DNA of 64,000 nucleotides from Spizellomyces punctatus DAOM BR117 (taxonomy: Eukaryota > Chytridiomycota > Chytridiomycetes > Spizellomycetales > Spizellomycetaceae), in the NCBI RefSeq assembly GCF_000182565.1, contig NW_015971548.1, positions 674,047 to 738,046 of the forward strand. Direction: 5' to 3'. Each line of letters starts with the position of its first letter. The stretch's first letter is position 1. Below the pieces are notes generated by a model. That model was given only the letters and a program-made list of their open reading frames with translations. It was not told the origin of the DNA and searched no databases. This document shows positions 44,831 to 55,582 of the stretch, in pieces. A program made the position numbers and the translations under genes.

Positions 44831-46168
44831 GGTGGTTTTTTTGGGGAGACGATCAGCGAGATATCGGAAAAGGAAAAAGTTACTTGTGAATTAATAAAGT
44901 CTAGAACGGAGCAATGACAGGCTCCAAGGACAAAAGAAAAAAATAAGCTACCCCCCAACATCCACTGACAGATAACACGCGAATACCACTCACATGCTTG
45001 GCAGGCTTTCTCCCAATATCCTGTTACTGAAAGCTATGTCGTTTTATTTACATTTCCGCCTTCTTGCTGCTTAAATTCATTGCATCTTTTTTCTCATAAT
45101 GACGAACATTGTAGCTTACATTGGCATCCATTTATACATGAGATATCTTTGTTTCTACAGCAGTGGGCAGGTCCAACAAGGTTCTGAATGTTGATAAAAA
45201 CAGAGAAAGGTCGATAAGATCTATTATATTATCGACTTCCGCCTGAACGGGGAACCAACTCCCAACCAGATAGGTATGCAGGAATTTAAGGAGCCATGGA
45301 GGAAGGTCAGTAGGATTGCCAATGCATACCAGGCAGCTTATCGAATATGATGTCGTTGATGCCAAAGTGCAGGGCGCATTCAGCACTTTTATAACAATCC
45401 ATTTGCCATGCGGTACACATTTGTCATACTCAGGTTGAGTAGGTCTGCTCTGTTTTGCTTATATCAATGCTTTGAAAGATTGATGAACGATGTTTCGTGT
45501 CCCGGGTGATTCTGACATGAGTTTTAGGAGACACATCAAGCTCTTGTGCAATTTCGATAAGCACCAGCTATGTCCTTCCTGACGCTCGTCTAGATCATGC
45601 TGTCATTTCAGGTTGGACCTCGAAAATGATCTCAGAGGTCTCAACGTGCATATTACACATTTTTAGTTTATTGCCATTGCTGCATTTGTGAACACTCTTT
45701 TGGAACCTCCAGTGCCTATAGATATGCTTGGGACTATGGGGTAAGACGTCGGTTGGATGAAAAGAATTCTTATTAGAGTGCCAGAGAAAAACGAGCAGAT
45801 CACGGACACCCCCATATGAATGCACCTGTCGCGGGTATCTGATATTCGCACTTTTGAGCGGTGGAGCCCACGTACAAGTCCAAATCCGTGCCGAGCACAC
45901 CCTAAAAGACGTTCAGTTAGAAAAGAAAAGGCCCGATTACAGGTAGGCAATGGAGCAGATATTTTACAGAAATCAAAAGCTAGCAATGTGCAAACAAAGA
46001 TGCCGCCGAGAAACGAAAACTAGATACAAGAACAAATACAAAGCAAGCTCGCAGCCTCTTTCATGCAAGAATTATCCATAGGAGGTTTAGGGATAATAAT
46101 AAGGTTTTCCACAAAAGAGCTAGGTATATGCACGGCGCACAGCGACCATCCCACGTGGAGCATATGCT
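44831..46168. other. Intergenic region between the RRM gene and the second C2H2 gene
   Basis: About 1.3 kb. It is AT-rich with scattered short frames and no domain I recognise. It should include the RRM gene promoter and the 3' end of the C2H2 gene. Confidence 0.4.
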
Positions 46169-47457
46169 TCAAGGACTCTTCCAATAATAGCCAGACGAAT
46201 ATGCGTACATGTCATGCACCTCCTGGTTATCGCACCTTCTTGCCTCTGGAGTAATATACTGAAAGGGTCGAGGGGGAAACAAGACTGTCGTAGATGGCGT
46301 CGGTGTCGGAGGAGGAGGAGGGGATCCAAGTGGCCGTTTCCTTTTGATGTTACTTGCGCGTGTTTTATAGTTTTTGTGGCCGGATCTTTTTCTTGAGTGC
46401 GTCTTCTGATGCTGTATAACAAATTAATGATTTGAAAGAAAAATTCAGTAAAGCAAAGAAATCAGCTCACCGCCCGCATATTATCCTGCCTCGTAAACGC
46501 CATTCCACAGCCATCCATAGGACAGATATATGGTCTTAAATTCAAATGAATGCGATTGTGTCTGGACAAATGTCCGCTGGTGGAAAACGTCTTTTCACAG
46601 CCTTCCCAGGTGCAAGCGTAGCGCTTCTTGGCGAGGGAAGCCAATACTTCGTCCCGAGTCGTGGGGGATGACCGTACAGGTGTTTCGGTATCTTTAGAAT
46701 TTGAGCTTGAAGTTGAATTAGTGGGACTTGCAGACGCTATTGGTGCTGGTGGTGGTGATGAGCCTCTCATGTGAGGTGGAGAATCCGGATGCAATGGATA
46801 TTCTTCTATAAATTCCCTCTCCTCAGGGGCGTCTTCAGAAGGATCCGCAACCTGGTCCCGCGGGACTTCCCTAGGGAGATTTCCACTGTAGCGTATATGA
46901 GTCGTAGAATCCGAATGGACAGAGTACTGTCCAGAGCACTCTTTCTTTACTTGTTCGCCGGGAGTCGCTTCCTCGTACTCTCCAACAGGATATCTTCCAA
47001 AGTACTCATTTTGGATTCGTTCCCCCGAAACCGTAGGCGGCACCCCGCCCCATCCAACACCAAGTGTTCTTGCACTTGAATAGACCGGCCACACAAGACT
47101 CTCTTGATGATGCGTGTCCTGAAACGAGGCAGACGTTTGATTCACAAACCTCCACTCAACATCCGTTCTCTGCATAGGAGCAAAAGGATATCCAGATCTC
47201 GGGGCGGATAAAGGGGGTACTGCAAATGTCGTTGAAATAGTGGGCAGAGAGTGAGAGCGCTTCAAGAAGGATGAAGAAGGCGGCGGTGCCGGCGGAGGAT
47301 AAGCATAAACGTATGCTCGTGGAAGCATACTTCCTCCTGGCTGCTGTAGAAGCTGCTGTTGCTGCTGTTGCTGTGGTTGTTGTCGTTCATGACAGTATGC
47401 CTGTACGTGAGTCAATGTCCTCCTTCTTCCATCTTGCAATTCTTCCTGATGTTCCAT
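46169..47457 (-). CDS. C2H2 zinc-finger transcription factor, second copy type
   Basis: Two exons on the minus strand, 47457..46471 and 46411..46169, give 409 aa; I start at the ATG at 47457, since the codon before it is TTG. Two C2H2 fingers lie near the C-terminus (about residues 280-334): CTWEGCEKTFSTSGHLSRHNRIH and CPMDGCGMAFTRQDNMRA, continued as HQKTH after the intron. The N-terminal part carries a Gln run and Pro/Ser-rich sequence. After the fingers there is a basic stretch, a Pro/Thr run and a Tyr-rich end. The finger pair and its intron position match the gene at 38.2-40.2 kb, so the two are likely distant relatives. Confidence 0.87.
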
Positions 47458-48564
47458 CAATAATAACCGTTAAAAACAAAAAAAAGAGCAGTCTCTGCAA
47501 AAAACGGCCAGAACGAAATGCACGCGTAATCAGGTCAATGATGAATTTCCGATATAGATATATACATCACGTGAAATGGTAGCAGAGGCTTAAAAGGCTT
47601 TTTGAAGGAAAACATCGCAAGGAATCCATTTAACAAGAATAGGGAATTGGGGTAGAGATGGTCTTTGTGGAGGTGCAAAGAGTTTGGCAAAGGGTTGAGA
47701 TCTTTTGCTTGCTTGCTTATTTGGAGGTGCGTAGATGAAGCAGCAAGGCCATGCATCTACGCACACACGATCCTCGTTCTTGTCTTCATTTTGGGTCTTG
47801 ATCTTCCACAATAGTGACTATTGACACACTGGTGTGTTATTTTTCAGCGCATTAGTCTTACTCACATCTTTTGTGGGTGTTCATTGCGTATCTGTAAACA
47901 TGCATACATGCATATACATCTATACGGACACGCTTGGAGGTGGAAAGGAAAACGAGGTGATCGCAAGGATAACATAACCTGTGTCACTTGGATTACATAA
48001 TCATTCATCCCGACGTTTGACCAACATACTGCCAATGTGTCGATTCATTCACGTTCTAATATAAGCTTTCATGTGCAGCTCCCATGTCTGTGAGGCAGGA
48101 ACCCAAATTTGTTCTCTCTTTACATCATTGTCGACTTTGTCTCTTGGTTGACGAATAACGATGTAGGAAAAACAGTGCCTCCCCATATTTCCGCACTCTC
48201 AGTCAGCAAGAATATGCCGTGTTATTCCAGATTGTCTCACTTTTCCATGCCTGAGAGCATCGGTTCTTGAAGACTTTCCCTGCAGATGACACTGCTCCAT
48301 GTTTGGAAGAGGTTTGAATCTCCAAAGACCCCAATGATTCAAAGCAAGCGTGGTCAATTTTCTGGCAAGCATGTGAGATGCTTTCCTGTTTGATTACTGT
48401 CATGAGAAAGATTTGTTAGCAGAAGTTTCCAAAATTGTCATTATTCAGATCAAGTCACTGGCAATAAAGTACAGATACTATACGGAATTTATTCATAGAC
48501 AAAAGCAAATGTACAAAGATGCAAAAGCATTTTCTAGTCAGAGCTCCACTGCTCTACTACCTCC
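47458..48564. other. Upstream region of the second C2H2 gene
   Basis: About 1.1 kb with no supported gene. It contains repeated CATACATGCATATACAT-like AT-rich sequence near 47900-47925 and several ATG-rich patches. It should hold the C2H2 promoter on one side and the sulfite oxidase 3' end on the other. Confidence 0.4.
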
Positions 48565-50277
48565 CTACTCATCAGTTTCTTTCCGGTGTATTTTGATAGC
48601 AACTTTATGCCAAGCATTCACGAGCACACCCCTCACATTCCATATCCCCTGCATACCCTCCGGTTGAGAATTATAGCTCTCGTCGATGGCTTTACACACA
48701 ATCTCCATTTTATCTCCCTTTTTTGGAACGGGGACGCGGGCTTCCCAGATTGTCCACGCCCATGATGCGGATGGAGACTGATTAGGGCGATGGAGGGTTG
48801 CATCTGTCCAGGTTCGGCCACCATCTCCAGAGACGTCCACGCGGACGATACCGCGTCCTCCGCCACTAACGGCGTACCCCGTCACAGGAACGACAGATGA
48901 CGAGGCATCCACCACCTCGTTCTTTGCTGGTGAGACAATTGCGCTCTGCACAGGCAGTTCTTGGATCGACGTTGCCTTTTCATAGTCTTCTTCTGACACA
49001 TTATTTTTCGACGGACTAAATCCCTTGTAATCCTTCCTCTGCCAATGTGATTCACTCTCTTCGTCGCTCAACGAAATCCTGTCTACCCATTTGACAGACC
49101 GCGCAGCAACGTGTCCAGGCACAACCACCCGCAACGGCGCCCCGTGATCAACCGGTAAGTCCTCCCCGTTCATCTCGTACGCTAAAATCACGTCTCCGGT
49201 CGCGGATACGGCTTTGTCAATCGGTATTGAGGCACCGTAACCCTCTGCTCCGTGAAATTGAACATGTTTGATTTCCTCAGAGGGTGCATATCCCATCTCT
49301 TTCAATACATCTCGTAGTCGAACACCACTCCATACTGCTGTACCGATGGCTCCTTGCTCCCACTGGAGGCCGTTAACAGGCTTGACCTCGTGCATCTCCT
49401 TGCGCCTGTTTCCGGCGCATTGAAGCGTCACTGCCACTGAAACCTTTTCAAACTTTTCTTTCAGATCCGGTAGACTAAGCGACAGTGATCCGCTGGGCCC
49501 GTCAACTGTGAGCCGGTACGCACCACTCTTGATGTCAGGTACAGGTAAATGGTTCCGTACAAAGAATTTTGGATTAGGGGTCGTTTGCTGGTCGAGTGCC
49601 GTGATTGGGGTTTCGGCATTACATGGAAACTCGGATCTCACCACCAACGCTGGATCCCTCACCGGCTCATTCGCAAACAACCCCTTCAATGCTTCCCCGT
49701 CATCTGTCACTTCCTGCCCGGGTACGTCTCTCAAATCTCCAATTCGGAACTGTTCCAGTAACTCTCGAGTCTCTTTTGTCTTGTGAATAGCAAAGACCGC
49801 CCAAAAAGGGTCAATGGAGCGGCCGGCTGCCATGAGGATCTTATCACCTCCAGGATGGACGGCTACAAACTCTGTAATGTCGTATACGCCTTGTTCGTGT
49901 ATCACCCATATACCAGTTTCTTTTGATGTATGTTGAGACACTTGCTCTCTTGTGTACACTCGTCGTTCTTTGCGGCCAAGATTTCTATCATCGGTATCTA
50001 CCTGATGTGGCTCATGAACCAATGGAAACCCCACCATTCGATCCATATCTCGCCTGAGAACAAGTGGTCCATCGGAATAGAGACTAGGGGCGTACCATAC
50101 GCCCAAAGCGCTCGCTACACCGATTCCAAGGAAGAGAGGGGCATTAGACCCAGGAACGTTCTTCCACGGGCCTGTTGAGAAAGGTTTGATTGGCACGCCA
50201 GGTCCTCCACCTCCTGCCCCTCTCCGAACACCCTCCAATGCACACTTGAGCGCCCGTCTTGTATATCGTAAAAGCAT
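48565..50277 (-). CDS. SUOX: Sulfite oxidase, mitochondrial, with cytochrome b5 domain
   Basis: A single-exon gene of 570 aa on the minus strand. Residues 1-35 form an Arg-rich presequence, and a hydrophobic segment at 47-63 suggests a bipartite signal for the intermembrane space. The cytochrome b5 domain (about 105-185) has HPGG with haem ligand H141 and a second ligand candidate H165. The molybdenum-cofactor domain (about 230-410) has VTLQCAGNRR with C287 as the expected Mo ligand. The dimerisation domain follows to about 560. The enzyme oxidises sulfite to sulfate and passes electrons to cytochrome c; it is the last step of sulfur amino-acid breakdown. The length is close to the animal enzyme. 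It is the only large intronless gene among intron-rich neighbours. Confidence 0.95.
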   Translation of the reverse strand: MLLRYTRRALKCALEGVRRGAGGGGPGVPIKPFSTGPWKNVPGSNAPLFLGIGVASALGVWYAPSLYSDGPLVLRRDMDRMVGFPLVHEPHQVDTDDRNLGRKERRVYTREQVSQHTSKETGIWVIHEQGVYDITEFVAVHPGGDKILMAAGRSIDPFWAVFAIHKTKETRELLEQFRIGDLRDVPGQEVTDDGEALKGLFANEPVRDPALVVRSEFPCNAETPITALDQQTTPNPKFFVRNHLPVPDIKSGAYRLTVDGPSGSLSLSLPDLKEKFEKVSVAVTLQCAGNRRKEMHEVKPVNGLQWEQGAIGTAVWSGVRLRDVLKEMGYAPSEEIKHVQFHGAEGYGASIPIDKAVSATGDVILAYEMNGEDLPVDHGAPLRVVVPGHVAARSVKWVDRISLSDEESESHWQRKDYKGFSPSKNNVSEEDYEKATSIQELPVQSAIVSPAKNEVVDASSSVVPVTGYAVSGGGRGIVRVDVSGDGGRTWTDATLHRPNQSPSASWAWTIWEARVPVPKKGDKMEIVCKAIDESYNSQPEGMQGIWNVRGVLVNAWHKVAIKIHRKETDE

Positions 50278-50649
50278 GTCGAAAAGGTCTGCTAAAATCC
50301 AAGCTACGAAGCCTCAGAACCTGGCCTTTTTATCAAAAACCCAGCTGACCAAACATCACGCACTCATGTGGGGTAATTGTGGGGTAAGACGCATTCTGAT
50401 TGGACGCCCCGATGTGGGGTAATGCTTAGTTAAATCACGTGTGCGCAAAAAGTATGACGTGGCCGATAACTGCGCGAACAGGTTCAATTGAAGACGATGT
50501 TTAACATTACATGAGAATAATGATATATTTCAAGAATGTAAAAATGCTCAAAAAGCAAAAATGTCTGTACAAAAAAAAAAGTACACCCCATCTCCAATCC
50601 AAAAAAGAAAAATACAAAAATAAGATACAATAAACGACCGAAAAACACT
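50278..50649. other. Intergenic region between sulfite oxidase and formin genes
   Basis: 372 bp of AT-rich sequence with an A-run at about 50571-50580. It carries the sulfite oxidase promoter and the formin 3' end. No gene is seen. Confidence 0.45.
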
Positions 50650-53600
50650 TTATCCAACTACAACCACCTGCTCAATGTCCTCTTCATCCCACCTGGTTTC
50701 ATAGCCTTCCTCCTCCTGCTCCTCTTCAACCCAAACCCCACCGTCATCAGCGTCTTGTACAATATGTCCGTCATCCAGCTCATCTTCTACGTGTTCAACT
50801 TCACCCTCCTGATCTACATGTTGATCACCCGGTACAGTATCATTTCTTAAAATTCGTTGCGAAAACCGTCGAAAGAGTGTAACAGCTTCCTCTTTCTGCG
50901 CTTCGTAGGTTTGTCCCTCAACCTGCACAACAACCGATTCCTCTTTGCGCTTCTTCCAGCTCCTTTCTTCCACTTCCCGCCGCTTTCGCCGCGCCTCTTC
51001 CCTCTTCCTCCGCAGATTGTCAGCAACTGCATCCTCAAAAGCTCTGAAAAACAGTTCAAGCATGATGAAAACATGAGTAGGCTGTTTCTTTTCCCGTTGG
51101 CCTTCTGGAACTTTTTTGTATGGTTCCCCAAACTCCACGTAGGTGTCCAAGTCTTCGCCGAGATATTTGGCGGCTGTTTTCCAAGCAGTCTTAAATTCGG
51201 CAGTTTTGGAGGCCAGGGTTGCCATGAGAGCTGTCATCCGTGCGAAAAACGGTTGGAGTGAGCTTGTGACGTAGGCGGCCGTCGTGGGATCAGATGAAAA
51301 TGTGTGCGATTGGAGACGGGCTAATGTAGATTCGAGCGACCGCATCTGTTGAACCATGTCGCGCATATCGTAGTGCCGAATTTGTTTGAGGAGAGAGAAG
51401 TCAGAGGGAAGGTCCAGAACCTATCGATCATAAAAGTGAGTCACTCTCAATAAATACAAACGTAAACCACAGCGCAACTTACATCCCCTCTCGACCTTTC
51501 AACCATATCCACCAAGAAACTCATCAAACTCCATTTTCCATCCGCGCTTTTGACATCCCTCAGCCTCGCCAACCCATCCACTTTAACACCCAGCGCTCGT
51601 GCTTCTTTGCCCATCCAAGGTCGGAAGCCCGCACCTCCCCTAGCTCCATTCGAGTATTCATAATTGGTCAAGTTTCCCAGTTCCAATACACTCCTTAGCA
51701 ACACTTTGAGCTTTTCGCTCGTCTTAATCTCTTCGCATACCGTGATACATTTATCGAGTTTGGACACAATCTCCGTGACTTCGTGATCAGCTGAGGCGTT
51801 CAAAAGGGACGCTGTCACCATTTCAGTGATGTCGGGCGTCTGCATCATCTCAATCATGAACTGCTCCGCGGGTGCCAAAGGAGGTGCGTCGGGTTTGGGA
51901 GGTGAGGACAAGTGCGTATGGAGCATAAGACGTTCCTCTGGAGTCGGCAAAAGCTTTTGAACCATGGTGAGATCATCGGCTGAGAGCGTTTCGACGTCCA
52001 TAGTGCGGACTGCCTGTACGATTTCGAGTGTCCCAAGACCCCGGCGGGTAAACCGGGAGAGACCGATAGAGACATTGTTAGCGCGTCGAAGGTCGAGAAG
52101 ATTAGTGAATTGGGCTCTGGAAATAAATAACCGCATTATACACAACGTTTCATAAAATATACATGACACGTCAGTCAACGTACCTCTGGACCATTTTTGG
52201 TTTGGTCTTGGAAGGATTATCTCTATCCGTTCCCGGAACAATACAAAACAACTCTAAAAAAAATCTTGTCAGCGCGACCCACTCTAAAAAGTGTCTTGAA
52301 CACTACAAACCTTCAAAACGTTGCACATCCAATTGAACTCCGTCCTCACCGACGCCCACAGCCGGTGCAAGTTCGTTCCAGACAGACCCTTCCACATCGC
52401 GGATTTCGTCCCAATGGACTCGAGCTCGGACACGCGGCTTGGAGGTTGATGGGCTTGATGGCGTAGACATGGGGAGCGCTCCTGACGCAGGTGGTGGTGG
52501 CGGGGGAGGAGGGGGAGGGGGAGGGGGTGGCGGCGGTGGTGGAGGAGGAGGGGGAGCGACAACAGGCTCAGATACCTCCTCAACATTCGGACTACCAATG
52601 GGAGGCGGCAGCAGATTTACCACGCCCGCCAATACAGGCCTCGTGGTTTCCGACATTGACGACTTTCGCACTGGAGCGGAGGGAGATCTCCTCTCTGCCT
52701 TCTCTGGCCGCTCCGCCAACCCTGGAGGTAACGGCCACGGCATCGGACTCTTTTTCTCCCTGTCTGGACTCCCAACCTCAGCGGCAATGGCCTTCAGCTC
52801 CCCCATTAATTCTAACAATCCCGCCTCGCTTGCCGTAGACCGCGCCCCACCGGCAGAACTCGAACTGGAAACCGACGCTCCGCGCATACTCTTCATTTGA
52901 TCCAATACCTCTTTTAAGGATGACGTCGCGCCCAAATTCTTTCCATCGTCACCGCCATATCCGGATCTCGGAGACCCAAAACTTCGACTCCGCCGTCTAT
53001 TTACACCTCGTTGGATTCCTGCCCGCTCTCCTCCCTCCAGTCCCACATCCGAACCTCGTCGCCCCTTCTCTTCGCTCGTTCGCTTCCGTCCTATGGCCTT
53101 TGCGGCCTGTTCCAACAACTCTTCCATCCTCTTAATAGCACGTCCCGTCTCCGTAGGACTAGTCGCCTCCTCATAGACTTTTGGGACTGGGGAAATAACG
53201 CCCATGCGTGCTTCGTGGACTCCAACCCCTTGCAATGGACCTGTTTGATCTACGTCCCGCGCGGTTTCGGGTGATTTACCCCGCCCACCTGATGAAGACC
53301 CAGATGAGCGAAGAGAGTCCGCGGCTGGTGATCCTGTAGATACCGAACTCGTCGATCTTCCCGAAGAGGCAGACGTGACATTTCGCGGCGCAGACGTAGA
53401 CTTGGAATCTTCGCCGACGACGTGCCCCTGGTTGGGTAAGCCGGCGGTCGGCTGTTTTGCATCATCCAGTTGCCTGTTGGTTGGAAGTGGATCCCCCTCT
53501 CGAGGTGCCGCAGCGAGCGACTTACCAACCGAGCTAGACCCATTGGCACCTTCTTGGCCACGCAATTGCTGAATATACTTTGTCGCGGCCCGAAGGTCAT

Positions 53601-55196
53601 TGTTTGTCCGTTGGAGCGCAAAACAGGCTGGTCATATCAATTGCGGTTAGTAAAAGACTAGGGTACATCAAGCGGGATGGAACTCACCCAAGATCCGAGA
53701 AGTTCCCATTCCCTCCAATACATTCAACGCCGACTCCTTCACTCTAACGCCATGTCCAGCAACCAGCCTAGCCAAGCATCTCGTCAAACCTCTGTCGAGC
53801 ATCTGAACATACCCACCCCCCGTTTTCACTACCGCATTGCTACTTTCTGAAAACACCAAATAAACGCAAAACTGTTCCGTCACGTGTCGCAACTCTACTT
53901 CTCGTGGGGCAACTTCCAGATCCCGCTTAGCGACGCGAATGACGCCGGGTAGCATGAAGCCGGTATGAAAGGACAAGCTGGCGATGGTGGTCACTTGTGC
54001 CGAGTTTAATACTGGGTCAGGTATGTGGAACAACCGTACTTGGATATCCGAATCCAGAAACAGCTGTTGATCGGGTGATATGCGAAACACTGTTTTTCCC
54101 GTCACATCTACGTAAGCTGATGGTGTTGACCCGTTCACCACATCCTCACCGCTCGCATATTGTCTCGAGCGAATCAAAGACGAATACACCATCTTGCCGT
54201 TCTGGTATACTTCCACACTAGGTTCATTTACAGCCTGCATTCCTTCCACAATCACGCGATGAAGTTTCAGCACCTTGGGATTGGGTAAGCTTCCACCCAG
54301 CTCCACAATATGATTGAAATACCCAACGTATCGCCTCAGCGCAACCGTAGCCCACGCCGCCTCACCACGAGTTCGTCGCCGGATAAAGTATTCAAATGCC
54401 TCATTCGCATCCATAAAGGTCTCGCTGTATCGAAGGTAACAGGCAATCGCCACCCCCGTCCGTCCCAATCCCGTTGAACATTGAAAAACCGCAACGTGTC
54501 GCGGGTCAAGGGATAGCCAAGCGTGTACGGATCGGCAAATGTCAAATAGCGTACGCAAGCTCATGGCGTATGCCTTGGATAATCCAAATGAAACAACTTG
54601 GTTCCCAAAATGCGTGGTATCGTACGCTCCTGCCACAGTGTCGCCTATATGGAAACCCGCCATGTCAAAGTCGATTACGACAAAACGTGAACCCCCAAGC
54701 CAATGCACTACTCACCAGCCAAATTCCAAACCAGATATCTTCCCGGATACCTCGTATTCAAAAATCTCGCAACATCGTCCACATTGTTCCTTCGACTCCT
54801 TTTATCCGTCCGCTGCTTCCAGCACGCACCCATGGCAATCAATCGATCCGTTATGCGGGATATATCCAGTCGGTGTAACAGTTTGCGGAATTGGGGGTCG
54901 TCGGGGATTGGTGGTGGTGCAGTGCCTGGTGCGGGTGGGTCCAGAGGATGAGAGGTGGGGTAAAAGTCATCGTGGGTGAGGAGTGGCCGGACGTATGTGG
55001 CCCCTGCATGTTGTGTTAAACATCCGGTAAAGTTGACGTGACGGACGTGTACAAACCTGTGGAACCTGTGCCCCACACATCCTCGCTACCCCTCCGTTGA
55101 CTCCCAGAAGTGACCTAGACGATCAAGCAAGACTCGTCAGCGACTTTGGGCTCTTTGGATCTTCAAATATCAGTAACTCACCTGTCCAAATGGCAT
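50650..55196 (-). CDS. Formin with N-terminal PTEN-like phosphatase and C2 domains
   Basis: Eight exons on the minus strand: 55196..55182, 55114..55057, 55003..54716, 54644..53688, 53627..52311, 52253..52184, 52116..51483 and 51420..50650; 1369 aa in phase. PTEN-like domain, about 60-205: ISRITDRLIAMG, FLNTRYPGRYLVWNLAG, AVFQCSTGLGRTG (C176, R182), AFEYFIRRRTRG. C2-like domain to about 400: KVLKLHRVIVEGM, CVYLVFSE. A Ser-rich linker leads to FH1, a run of more than 20 prolines near 840. The FH2 domain starts at VHWDEIRD and has LLDLRRANNVSIGL, LGNLTNYEYSNG and LRDVKSADGKWSLMSFLV. A basic coiled stretch and an acidic tail end the protein. Formins nucleate and elongate unbranched actin filaments; the PTEN module probably binds membrane lipids. 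PTEN-formins are best known from plants. The first coding exon is 15 nt. Confidence 0.9.
52490..52556 (+). repeat. G-rich low-complexity tract opposite the FH1 polyproline codons
   Basis: The plus strand carries many GGGGG and GGTGG runs here, the complement of the formin's CCN proline codons. The template strand of the formin gene could fold as a G-quadruplex. It is also a likely site of length variation. Confidence 0.7.
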
Positions 55197-55582
55197 ACAA
55201 AATCTACTCGATACAATCTAGGGACAGCGCTACAAAGAGCGCACAGAGACAATCACGAACCCGTGCAGAAACCCCTACTACTATAACCACTTGTCTGTAT
55301 CCCAATGTCTAACAAACCATCAATAGTTGCGTAATGGCAACAATCTACTCTGATCTCTAAAATGCTAATGTCAAATCCCGCCGCTCTCTCTCCAACCTTC
55401 AAGGGTGCAGCACCAGGGTACAATGTCACGTGATTAACAAGGGTCGAACTTCAAAAAAAGTTAATACGATGCCAAATAAATCTATTCCAATGTGTGAAAT
55501 CCCTTCTACGCACTCCGAAAAACTAGCTACCCCCCAACTATATACACAAATAAATCATATAACGTTTATCAGATTGCAGAGC
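55197..55582. other. Intergenic region between formin and RPA190 genes
   Basis: 386 bp of AT-rich sequence with no gene seen. It contains the formin promoter and the RPA190 3' end, both genes reading leftward. Confidence 0.45.
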
